From: Candidatus Avelusimicrobium ruminicola
GTDB lineage: Bacteria; Elusimicrobiota; Elusimicrobia; Elusimicrobiales; Elusimicrobiaceae
Assembly: GCA_900319885.1 (NCBI GenBank)
Contig: ONQH01000056.1
Coordinates: 1-7,355, forward strand
DNA: 7,355 nt
Direction: 5' to 3'
The position numbers were made by a program, and so were the translations under genes. The notes under the pieces were generated by a model. The model had not been told where the DNA came from. It saw only the letters and a program-made list of their open reading frames with translations, and ran no database searches. Positions 1 through 5,619 of the stretch are shown here, one piece after another; the stretch's first letter is position 1, and each line of letters opens with the position of its first letter.

Positions 1-563
1 AATTGGAAGAAAAATTTGATATTTCCGGCTGCCAACCCAGCCCGGCGGTCATGGACCCCGAAAAACTAAACTGGATGAACGGGGAATATATTCGCCAAAC
101 GCCGATTGCCCGCTTAACGGACTTGGCGTTACCGTTTATTGAAAAAGCAAATATCAATATCGCCGGCGTAGACCGCGCGCGGTTGGAAGGCATTATCGGG
201 TTGGAACAAGAAAAATACAAACTTCTTACGGAAATCCCGGACCTGATTCGCTTCTTCTTTGAAGAGCCGGTGATGGAACAAGAGGCCCTGGATAAAGTAT
301 TTGCCAAGCCGGAAGCCAAAGCGGTATTAGAAGGGATGATTAAAGTCTACGGCGACATTACCGAATTTACCGATGCCAACTTGGAAGCCGCCGCACGGGC
401 TTATGCTAAAGAAAACGGCTACAAAGCCGGGCAGATTTTTCACCCGGTACGCGTGGCTGTTTCCGGCCGCACGCACGGGCCGACATTATTCAAAATGTTG
501 GAATATATGGGCAAAGAAACCGTTCTCAAGCGGTTGCAAAAAGCAGTAACCTACTGCAAATAG
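1..563 (+). CDS. gltX: Glutamyl-tRNA synthetase, C-terminal part (5' end outside window)
   Basis: This enzyme charges tRNA-Glu with glutamate in the cytoplasm. Only about the last 187 codons are present. The reading frame (first full codon at base 3) is open at the left edge, so the TTG at base 3 is not a real start. The first residues, KFDISGCQPSPAVMDPEKL followed by WMNGEYIR, match the segment just after the KMSKS loop of class I GluRS, where the family typically has SPAVFDPEKL and WMNGQYI. The rest is the helical anticodon-binding domain. It ends in a family-typical tail, VRVAVSGRTHGPTLFKML then GKETVLKRL, which corresponds to the usual RVALTG..SPPLFE..LGKE..L.RL. The catalytic HIGH and KMSKS motifs lie outside the window. 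The next gene starts 15 bp downstream, suggesting cotranscription. A closely related GlnRS-like or non-discriminating variant cannot be excluded from this fragment. Confidence 0.95.
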   Translation, partial: LEEKFDISGCQPSPAVMDPEKLNWMNGEYIRQTPIARLTDLALPFIEKANINIAGVDRARLEGIIGLEQEKYKLLTEIPDLIRFFFEEPVMEQEALDKVFAKPEAKAVLEGMIKVYGDITEFTDANLEAAARAYAKENGYKAGQIFHPVRVAVSGRTHGPTLFKMLEYMGKETVLKRLQKAVTYCK

Positions 564-578
564 TATTAAAGGGGTGGG

Positions 579-1991
579 ATGAAATATTGGTTTTTTGACG
601 GAAACGACGTGGTTGGCCCGTTTACTGCCAGCGAATTGGCAGCAAATAAAGGCTTTAGTGCCACCAGTTTAATCTGTCCCGAAGCATTTAGTGACGACGG
701 GGACCATTGGCAACCCGCCCTCACGTTTGCCGACCTAAAACCTTTATTTGCCAAAAATCCGCTGGATACCCAAACCGGCGCCGTTACCTTTGAAGAAGAA
801 TTGGATAGTTTGCTCAAAGAGCGTTCCCCCTTGTTGTTTGAAGAAGCGCCCACAGACGGCCCCGCGTTGGAAATACCCAAAAAGCCTTCCAAACCCGGCC
901 CCATTGAAGACTATTTCAACCATATTAAAGAAGAAGACTTGGGAAATATTTTAGGGATTCCGGACCCCAATGACGATTCGGACATGGACTTGGCGCACGC
1001 CTTGGAAAAGCAACTGGCCAAAACTTCTTCCACCCGCCGCAAACAACTGGAAGAAGAAAAGGCCGAAGAATCGCCCGCACCGGACCCGAAAGAAGCCACG
1101 CACCACGTAGCCACCGCTACGGAAGTATTTGGCCCTCAACCGCTCACTCAGGACGAGCCGCCCACGCTGCCGCCGCTCCCGTCTTCCACTTTACCTGTGG
1201 TGCAAAGTGATGTAAAACCCGCGACTCTTCCCCCCACCCCGGGTGCGTCTGCCCCACAAGTGTCCGCGCAAGAAGTTTCCTCAGACGATTTTGCCCAACC
1301 GGCCCCAGCACCACAACCGGCGCAACCGGCCACAAAACCCGAAGAAGAACCGGTTAGCATCATCCCGGACCCGGCTTTATTACGGGCCGAAAAAGTAGAA
1401 GTAAACAGTGTGCGGGCCCGCCTAAAACAAACCAAGGAAATGAAAGATTTTCTAAATGAGACGCAAAACTCACACTTAAAGCGGCAATACAAGGCACAGC
1501 GCAAAATACTCGTTATCCTTTTGGCGGCCTTGGCCATTATGGTGGCCCTGGTATGCGTGCTTCAATTCAAAAAAAATACGCAAACGTCCACCTCGCCGGT
1601 TGCTGCCTCCGCCCCGGTAGCCCAAACCTACCCGCAAGAAATTTTGAACGAATCTACTCCCGCCGTGCCGGTACCGGCTCCCACGGTTTCCCCGGCCACG
1701 GACGAAACGCATGAACAAAAAGCCTTGTCTATTGTGCAAAATTACCCGCTTTCCGGCAACCGGGGTACGATTGCCGATTACTTAAACCGTATTTACCAAA
1801 CCCAACTGGCACAAGGATACACCGCCACGTGGGGTGCAGAACCGCTTTATAAAGATACCTATATTGTAAAATACCGGTTGACCAAAACGCGAAAAGAACC
1901 TATCATATATGTATTCCAAGCCAACGTAGCCGCGAATAAATTAACCGGTGCGTTAAATAATATTTCACTGGATTTAGTAGGAAAAATTTAG
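579..1991 (+). CDS. GYF_2-domain single-pass membrane protein of unknown function, upstream of pilT
   Basis: This 470-residue protein is not a named family. Residues 1-57 resemble a GYF_2 domain: YWFFDGNDVVGPFTASEL followed by a W-Q-P motif near residue 44, where the family has W.Y....VGPF...EL. Residues 60-165 are acidic and charged. Residues 165-265 are Pro/Ala-rich and probably disordered. Residues 270-309 are Lys/Arg/Glu-rich and may be helical. A single membrane helix spans about 310-330 and follows a basic KRQYKAQRK stretch, so the N-terminus should be cytoplasmic. A second Pro/Ala linker (336-375) leads to an outer domain of about 90 residues (378-470) that looks mixed alpha/beta and that I do not recognise. 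The start is supported by AAAGGGG at 568-574. The gene lies 15 bp after gltX and 18 bp before pilT. A role with the pilus motor is inferred from position and the cytoplasmic adaptor-like domain only. Confidence 0.85.
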   Translation: MKYWFFDGNDVVGPFTASELAANKGFSATSLICPEAFSDDGDHWQPALTFADLKPLFAKNPLDTQTGAVTFEEELDSLLKERSPLLFEEAPTDGPALEIPKKPSKPGPIEDYFNHIKEEDLGNILGIPDPNDDSDMDLAHALEKQLAKTSSTRRKQLEEEKAEESPAPDPKEATHHVATATEVFGPQPLTQDEPPTLPPLPSSTLPVVQSDVKPATLPPTPGASAPQVSAQEVSSDDFAQPAPAPQPAQPATKPEEEPVSIIPDPALLRAEKVEVNSVRARLKQTKEMKDFLNETQNSHLKRQYKAQRKILVILLAALAIMVALVCVLQFKKNTQTSTSPVAASAPVAQTYPQEILNESTPAVPVPAPTVSPATDETHEQKALSIVQNYPLSGNRGTIADYLNRIYQTQLAQGYTATWGAEPLYKDTYIVKYRLTKTRKEPIIYVFQANVAANKLTGALNNISLDLVGKI

Positions 1992-2009
1992 TCTCAAGGG
2001 GATTAACTT

Positions 2010-3089
2010 ATGATATTGATGGACGACTTGTTTGCACTGATGAAAGCCAAGAACGCTTCCGATATTCACTTGGCGGTAGGCGTACCGCCGGTACTGCGTA
2101 TTCAGGGCAAATTATATGCTACGCAGTTTGAATCACTCACCAAAGAATCTGCCCAAACGCTCATTTACTCTATTATGACCGACGAACAACGCCAACGCTT
2201 TGAAGAAGACCTGGAGTTGGACTTTTCCTTCGGTCTTAAATCATTAGGGCGTTTGCGTGTAAACATCTATAAAGAAAAAGGATGTATTGCCGCGGCTTTG
2301 CGTTCCATTCCTAACGAGTTCCAAACCTTTGAAGAACTAAATCTTCCCCAAGTGGTCTATAACATCATGAAGTTAAACAAAGGGTTGGTGCTGGTTACAG
2401 GGGCAACCGGTTCCGGTAAATCTACGTCACTGGCTAGTATGATTAACTACCTCAACATGAACGAAAGCAACCACATCATGACGGTAGAAGACCCTATTGA
2501 GTTCGTCCACCCGCACAAACGCAGTATCGTCAACCAGCGTGAAGTAGGGTGTGATACACACTCCTTTGCCGCGGCCCTAAAGCACTTTTTGCGTCAGGAC
2601 CCGGATATTATTCTGGTAGGGGAGTTGCGCGACCGCGAAACCATGGAAGCCTGCTTAACCCTGGCCGAAACGGGGCACTTGGTATTTGCTACCTTGCACA
2701 CCAACGACGCGGTGCAATCTATCAACCGTATTATTGACGTATTCCCCCCCAACCAGCAACCGCAAATCCGCACGCAGTTGTCCTTTGTGTTGGAAGCCAT
2801 TTTATCCCAGCAGTTAATCCCGGCCTTAAACGGCGGGCGCGCGATGGCGTGCGAAGTGTTAATTGCCAACTCCGCTGTGCGTAGTTTAATCCGCGACGGA
2901 AAAGCCGAACAAATCTTATCCACCATGCAGACCAACGCCAGCATTGGTATGCGCACCATGAACGAAGCCTTGGGCCAACTGTATATGGAAAAGAAAATCA
3001 GCTACGAAATGGCGCTCTCGCACTCGGGCGACCAAGGTGGGCTCAAAACCTACTTACAGCAAAAGTTGGGAACTTCTAACTTTAGATAA
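2010..3089 (+). CDS. pilT: Type IV pilus retraction ATPase PilT
   Basis: PilT is a hexameric cytoplasmic ATPase that depolymerises type IV pili, powering twitching, DNA uptake and adhesion dynamics. The 359 residues match the family's usual length of about 345-370. Residues 5-120 form the N-terminal PAS-like domain (ASDIHLAVGVPPVLRIQG). Walker A is GATGSGKST at 131-139, the Asp box is VEDPIEF at 159-165, Walker B is DIILVGELRD at 199-208, and the His box is TGHLVFATLHTNDA at 221-234. The SLIRDGKAEQI segment near 292-302 occupies the AIRAGE-type region that separates PilT from the extension ATPase PilB. The zinc-binding Cys cluster of PilB is absent, supporting PilT. AAGGGGA at 1996-2002 sits 7 bp from the ATG at 2010. 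An ATG at 2019 would fit the family's usual N-terminus but is 16 bp from that site. A strong terminator follows. Confidence 0.97.
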   Translation: MILMDDLFALMKAKNASDIHLAVGVPPVLRIQGKLYATQFESLTKESAQTLIYSIMTDEQRQRFEEDLELDFSFGLKSLGRLRVNIYKEKGCIAAALRSIPNEFQTFEELNLPQVVYNIMKLNKGLVLVTGATGSGKSTSLASMINYLNMNESNHIMTVEDPIEFVHPHKRSIVNQREVGCDTHSFAAALKHFLRQDPDIILVGELRDRETMEACLTLAETGHLVFATLHTNDAVQSINRIIDVFPPNQQPQIRTQLSFVLEAILSQQLIPALNGGRAMACEVLIANSAVRSLIRDGKAEQILSTMQTNASIGMRTMNEALGQLYMEKKISYEMALSHSGDQGGLKTYLQQKLGTSNFR

Positions 3090-3103
3090 ACCGTATGAAA
3101 AAC

Positions 3104-3136
3104 AAACTCCCCGGGCCCAAACCCGGGGAGTTTTTT
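3104..3136. terminator. Bidirectional intrinsic terminator between convergent units
   Basis: A perfect 12-bp stem (AAACTCCCCGGG at 3104-3115 and CCCGGGGAGTTT at 3122-3133) closes a 6-nt loop. On the + strand it runs into six T (3131-3136), ending the gltX-GYF-pilT unit. Read on the - strand, the stem is followed by TTTGTTTTT, so it can also end the pilin/Cys-rich unit whose last stop is at 3162. Only 72 bp separate the two convergent stop codons. Confidence 0.92.
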
Positions 3137-3161
3137 GCTGAGTGAAACTTTGTTTAGTGTA

Positions 3162-4019
3162 TTATCTTTGTATTATTCTCTCACAGTTCTCACATATTGG
3201 TTTCTCTATTCCTGGGCCAATTATCGGGCCCGATGGTTGTTTTTCTTTCAAATAACACCAGGCCGCGCTGCCGGTAGGCAACACGCGGGGATCACACTCC
3301 TCCCCGTTTCCTACCGCTTTACATAAACTTTCGTCCCCGGTACACCAGGCGGACAATTCATCCTTTCCGTCCACCGTTTCCAGTTGCACATTCAGGTAGA
3401 AATGCGGCGTGCCTTTGGGAGCAAATTGCAGGAAAATATAGTCTTTATCTACCTCCGAGTCCGTCAAATCAAAATGCTGCAAAGACGGAATTCTGATTTT
3501 GTGCGAGGCGGTTCCTGCATCCACGCATTTCCCGTTTACCGCCACTTGCCCTTTTCGGCAGAGAATGTCACCGCCTACAACCAAATAAACGCATTTTCCA
3601 TTTATTTCAACTTGTCCAGCTTTGCAGCGTGCGATACTAACAGCAGGGTCGGGCACACATTTACCTTGCCCAGCATCCCATACATATCCAGCCTCCTCAC
3701 ACATAGGAGTCTTTACACGCTCATTTCCCCCTGCAGGCATCTCCTCCACAAACTTCTTCTTGTCTCCGTCCTTTTCTTCAGCCTCCTCTTTGACGGAAGC
3801 CTCCTCTTCTTTAACGGCTATCTTTTCTTCGGCCTCCTCTTTGACGGAAGCCTCCTCTTCTTCAACGGCTTTCTTCACTTTGGCCTCTTCAGCCTTCACT
3901 TTGACAAGAGCCGTTTCGTTTAGGCATTCTTCTTCTAACGAATTACACGCTGCATTAGAAGGCATGGCCAGGCCCAGCAACAGGCCCAACATACAAATAC
4001 TTAATAGATATTTTTTCAT
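3162..4019 (-). CDS. Exported Cys-rich, Lys/Glu-rich protein with a possible pilin-like C-terminal region
   Basis: I do not recognise a named family for this 285-residue protein. Residues 1-23 are a clear signal peptide (MKKYLLSICMLGLLLGLA, cleavage probably after SNA). Residues 40-90 are almost entirely Lys, Glu, Ala and Val, predicted helical, and contain a 17-residue tandem duplication. Residues 107-166 hold short Cys repeats: C-x13-C, then two copies of C-K/R-x-G-Q-V-x-x-N-G-K-C-V, 22 residues apart. Residues 170-258 look globular. The stretch FYLNVQLE, then AWCTGDESLCKAVG and AWCYL, recalls the disulfide-bearing C-terminal half of Elusimicrobiota-type pilins, a resemblance from memory rather than an alignment. 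CENC lies near the C-terminus (276-279). The mature protein has 14 Cys, an even number, so disulfides are plausible. AGGGAG (4028-4033) is 8 bp from the ATG and overlaps the stop of the upstream pilin gene, so the two are probably translationally coupled. Confidence 0.85.
   Translation of the reverse strand: MKKYLLSICMLGLLLGLAMPSNAACNSLEEECLNETALVKVKAEEAKVKKAVEEEEASVKEEAEEKIAVKEEEASVKEEAEEKDGDKKKFVEEMPAGGNERVKTPMCEEAGYVWDAGQGKCVPDPAVSIARCKAGQVEINGKCVYLVVGGDILCRKGQVAVNGKCVDAGTASHKIRIPSLQHFDLTDSEVDKDYIFLQFAPKGTPHFYLNVQLETVDGKDELSAWCTGDESLCKAVGNGEECDPRVLPTGSAAWCYLKEKQPSGPIIGPGIEKPICENCERIIQR
3771..3872 (-). repeat. Two tandem 51-bp units in the Lys/Glu-rich region
   Basis: Bases 3771-3821 and 3822-3872 are adjacent 51-bp copies that differ at only three positions (3780/3831, 3812/3863, 3820/3871). 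The period is 17 codons, so the duplication keeps frame and doubles the EEEASVKEEAEEK segment of the exported protein (roughly residues 50-83). This is consistent with a recent slippage or unequal-recombination event that lengthens a helical spacer. Confidence 0.9.
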
Positions 4020-4031
4020 AAGTAGTTCTCC

Positions 4032-4250
4032 CTATAACTTAATGTCCATTTGCGAGAAATCCGTTGCGTATTCCCCGTTATGCAACCGATGTATACCCTG
4101 TGCCTGCGCCATGTTGCGGGCAAACACTTTCACTTCGGATGCGCGCGAACGCCATACCGCCTTTTGGTATTGCGGCAACGCAATCGCCGCCAGAATCCCG
4201 ATAATGAGCACTACCACCAGTAGTTCAATTAACGTAAAACCTCTTTTCAT
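4032..4250 (-). CDS. Very short type IV pilin (N-terminal helix only)
   Basis: This is a prepilin of 72 residues. MKRG is the leader; cleavage before F is expected, leaving 68 residues that begin FTLIELLVVVLIIGILAA and carry the conserved Glu5. The helix continues through LPQYQKAVWRSRASEVKVF to an NGEYATDFSQMDIKL tail, then a TAG stop. Pilins of this style usually run to 140-180 residues, with a disulfide-bonded globular domain after the YATDF..LDI segment. Here that domain is missing and no Cys remains. An upstream ATG at 4268 would add six residues, but the Shine-Dalgarno GGGAGGAG at 4259-4266 overlaps that codon and is 8 bp from the ATG at 4250, so 4250 is the start. The gene has its own promoter and is followed closely by the exported Cys-rich gene. 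It may be a subunit of a split pilin, a helix-only pilin as in Geobacter, or a truncated remnant. Confidence 0.9.
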   Translation of the reverse strand: MKRGFTLIELLVVVLIIGILAAIALPQYQKAVWRSRASEVKVFARNMAQAQGIHRLHNGEYATDFSQMDIKL

Positions 4251-4258
4251 AGATATAA

Positions 4259-4266
4259 CTCCTCCC
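4259..4266 (-). promoter_or_regulatory. Strong ribosome binding site that sets the pilin start
   Basis: GGGAGGAG on the - strand lies 8 bp before the ATG at 4250. It overlaps the alternative upstream ATG (4266-4268), which therefore has no site of its own. A 14-bp A/T palindrome (4268-4281, TTTTTTATAAAAAA) lies just upstream in the leader and would form only a weak hairpin. Confidence 0.85.
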
Positions 4267-4305
4267 ATTTTTTATAAAAAAATTAAACCAATTTCCTACA
4301 CTTAA

Positions 4306-4333
4306 AGTATACGCGTTTTTCTATATAATTCAA
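4306..4333 (-). promoter_or_regulatory. Sigma-70-like promoter of the short pilin unit
   Basis: On the - strand, TTGAAT (-35, 4328-4333) is separated by 16 bp from TATACT (-10, 4306-4311). Both are close to consensus. Transcription would start near 4299, giving a leader of about 49 nt before the pilin ATG. The promoter lies downstream of the pilD terminator, so the pilin and Cys-rich genes can be expressed independently of the peptidase operon. Eight G lie 13 bp upstream of the -35. Confidence 0.7.
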
Positions 4334-4345
4334 GACCTATTTTGT

Positions 4346-4353
4346 CCCCCCCC
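4346..4353 (-). repeat. Poly-G tract (eight G on the - strand) upstream of the pilin promoter
   Basis: Eight consecutive C on the + strand, hence G8 on the transcribed orientation of the pilin unit, lie at about -47 to -54 relative to the inferred transcription start. The tract sits between the pilD terminator hairpin and the -35 box. Homopolymer G/C tracts of this length are prone to slippage. Any effect on expression is inference. Confidence 0.8.
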
Positions 4354-4362
4354 TATACTCCC

Positions 4363-4397
4363 AAAAAAACTCCCCGGGCATTTACTCGGGGAGTTTT
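4363..4397 (-). terminator. Intrinsic terminator of the NIF3-M20-pseudopilin-pilD unit
   Basis: On the - strand AAAACTCCCCG (4397-4387) pairs with CGGGGAGTTTT (4376-4366) in an 11-bp stem, extendable by a G-U and a G-C pair to leave a 6-nt loop. The stem runs into seven T (4369-4363). It begins 13 bp after the pilD stop codon. Its stem is almost the same sequence as that of the terminator at 3104-3136. On the + strand it lacks a strong T run after the stem, apart from the four T within it. Confidence 0.9.
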
Positions 4398-4409
4398 AAT
4401 AATTGTTTG

Positions 4410-5192
4410 CTACCACTCAATCACTAGCATCATAGGGGTAATTAAGTAGTAAAAATTTACCAGGGCTCCCAAACTTAAAAACGGACCAAACGGGATAGCG
4501 TCTCCCCCTTTTTTCCCGTAACGGATCATAGCGTACAGTGCATATACCAAGCCAAAGAAAGACCCCATAATCACCGTAGTAATTACGCCTTTCCAACCAA
4601 TAAATGCCCCAATACCGGCCATTAGTTTGACGTCCCCGCCACCCATGGCCTCCTTCTTGAAAATCCACGTGCCGATAAGCGCAATAGCCAGTACCCCAAA
4701 AAGGCCCACACCGGCCCCCAACAAAGAAGCCAGTTCTTTCTGCCACCATACGCCGGTGAAATTAGGGTTACACCACGCAAACGCAATACCCAATACAATT
4801 AGCCCCAGCGAGAAACGGTCCGGGATGATCATAAGTTCCAAATCAATCACAGACAAAATAATTAGGAAGTAAATGGCAGTCAGTAGCACCAACGTCCACA
4901 ACGTAAGCCCGTAGTGCCATACAAACAGCACCGTAAGCAACCCCGTTAGCAGTTCCACCAGCGGATATTGTAGCGAAATAGGTGCCTTGCACTTGCGACA
5001 TTTGCCCAGCAAAAACAAATAACTTAGTACGGGGATATTGTCGTACCATTTAATAGGCGTATTGCATTTAGGGCAAAACGACCCCGGCCATACAATTGAT
5101 TTACCTTGCGGGATGCGGTAAATGCAAACGTTAAAAAAACTGCCCAAAATCAGGCCGAAAATTCCCGAAAAAACAAGAATCAGCGTCTGCAT
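4410..5192 (-). CDS. pilD: Prepilin peptidase / N-methyltransferase (PilD/GspO family)
   Basis: This inner-membrane aspartyl protease cleaves prepilin leaders after Gly and methylates the new N-terminal residue, serving type IV pili and type II secretion. The protein has 260 residues and about eight hydrophobic segments. The N-terminal cytoplasmic domain (about 20-80) carries GSFFNVCIYRIP, the paired zinc motifs CPKC (40-43) and CRKC (65-68), and the segment NIPVLSYL. The catalytic aspartates are D117 in VIDLELMIIPD and D187 in GGGDVKLM. PFGPFLSLGAL near the C-terminus is also family-typical. I chose the ATG at 5190-5192, which starts 2 bp after the upstream pseudopilin stop. There is no strong Shine-Dalgarno, so translation is probably coupled. 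A TTG at 5208-5210 would overlap the pseudopilin by 16 bp and has no ribosome site. The gene ends its operon at the terminator just downstream. Likely substrates include the pseudopilin before it and the short pilin after it. Confidence 0.96.
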   Translation of the reverse strand: MQTLILVFSGIFGLILGSFFNVCIYRIPQGKSIVWPGSFCPKCNTPIKWYDNIPVLSYLFLLGKCRKCKAPISLQYPLVELLTGLLTVLFVWHYGLTLWTLVLLTAIYFLIILSVIDLELMIIPDRFSLGLIVLGIAFAWCNPNFTGVWWQKELASLLGAGVGLFGVLAIALIGTWIFKKEAMGGGDVKLMAGIGAFIGWKGVITTVIMGSFFGLVYALYAMIRYGKKGGDAIPFGPFLSLGALVNFYYLITPMMLVIEW

Positions 5193-5194
5193 AT

Positions 5195-5611
5195 TTATAG
5201 TGAGGCCCAATGTTTGCCGTAACTATCCAAGTCGTCCACGTTGACAAAGAAGTCTCCAAAGCGGGGATCTTCCGGATTGTTTACATAGGCCCAGCCGCCC
5301 GTTTTGGTGAAGGCTTCGTCATACGTGCCCGTAGACACATGGGCAGAGGGCGCATAACCGGGAACCTTCACAGAGGGAAGTTTTTCTATGTATTGCGGTA
5401 CCAAACTGGACAAATCATCCGTAGGATAGACCCCTTGATGTTCGCCATAATACGCGGCAATGGCACTGCGTACTTGCACCAGTTTATGCTTGGCACTGCC
5501 TTCTTCTGCTTTGTGCAGCAGCGTGATAAACTTAGGCACTGTAAACCCCGTTAAAAGGGCCAGCACCACTATAACTACAGCAATTTCTGTGATGGTAAAA
5601 CCTTTTTTCAT
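5195..5611 (-). CDS. GspG-like pseudopilin / minor pilin
   Basis: This is a 138-residue secreted filament subunit. MKKG is the leader, and the mature protein starts FTITE with the required Glu5, followed by a hydrophobic helix (IAVVIVVLALLTGFTVPKF). Its N-terminal signature differs from the short pilin's FTLIELLVVV. The region after the helix (SAIAAYYGEHQGVYPTDDL, then LVPQYIEKLPSV) matches the plan of GspG-type pseudopilins and related minor pilins. The C-terminal part contains TGGWAYVNNPEDPRFGDFFVN, the type of tail seen in such proteins. No Cys is present. The Shine-Dalgarno GAGGGG at 5615-5620 is only 3 bp from the ATG and begins within the stop codon of the M20 gene, which ends 8 bp upstream. 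pilD follows after 2 bp. Whether it works in type II secretion or in pilus initiation cannot be decided here, since no other gsp genes are in view. Confidence 0.9.
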   Translation of the reverse strand: MKKGFTITEIAVVIVVLALLTGFTVPKFITLLHKAEEGSAKHKLVQVRSAIAAYYGEHQGVYPTDDLSSLVPQYIEKLPSVKVPGYAPSAHVSTGTYDEAFTKTGGWAYVNNPEDPRFGDFFVNVDDLDSYGKHWASL

Positions 5612-5619
5612 AGTCCCCT

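Noticed and set aside
566..1739. Several - strand reading frames opposite the GYF-domain gene
   Set aside because: They are Ser/Gly/Arg-rich antisense shadows of a Pro/Glu-rich coding region, mutually overlapping and without recognisable domains.
3135..3326. Small + strand reading frame just after the pilT terminator
   Set aside because: It starts at the T-run of the terminator, overlaps the end of the convergent gene, and has no ribosome site or domain.
3945..4019. Lipoprotein signal (lipobox) in the exported Cys-rich protein
   Set aside because: The Cys at position 25 is preceded by NAA, with Asn at -3 where a lipobox needs Leu, Val or Ile. SNA followed by Ala fits ordinary signal peptidase I cleavage better.
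4251..4268. Six-residue longer pilin starting at the ATG at 4266-4268
   Set aside because: That ATG lies within the strong Shine-Dalgarno for the ATG at 4250 and has no site of its own. The leader MKRG before FTLIE is already complete from 4250.
4268..4281. A/T palindrome in the pilin leader as an operator or riboswitch element
   Set aside because: It is a run of six T, AT and six A; this is expected in A/T-rich leader DNA and too unstable or unspecific to call a regulator site.
3384..4305. Two long + strand reading frames (3384-3923 and 3622-4305) opposite the exported protein and pilin
   Set aside because: They are low-complexity Ser/Leu/Phe-rich shadows of the Lys/Glu-rich gene, lack ribosome sites, and cross the well-supported pilin and its promoter.
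4417..4749. Second - strand reading frame inside pilD
   Set aside because: It lies wholly within the catalytic part of pilD in another frame, with no family resemblance and Gly/Arg-rich composition typical of frame-shifted translation.
5193..5210. TTG start at 5208-5210 for the prepilin peptidase
   Set aside because: It would overlap the end of the pseudopilin gene and has no ribosome site. The ATG at 5190-5192 gives a normal N-terminus just before the first membrane helix.
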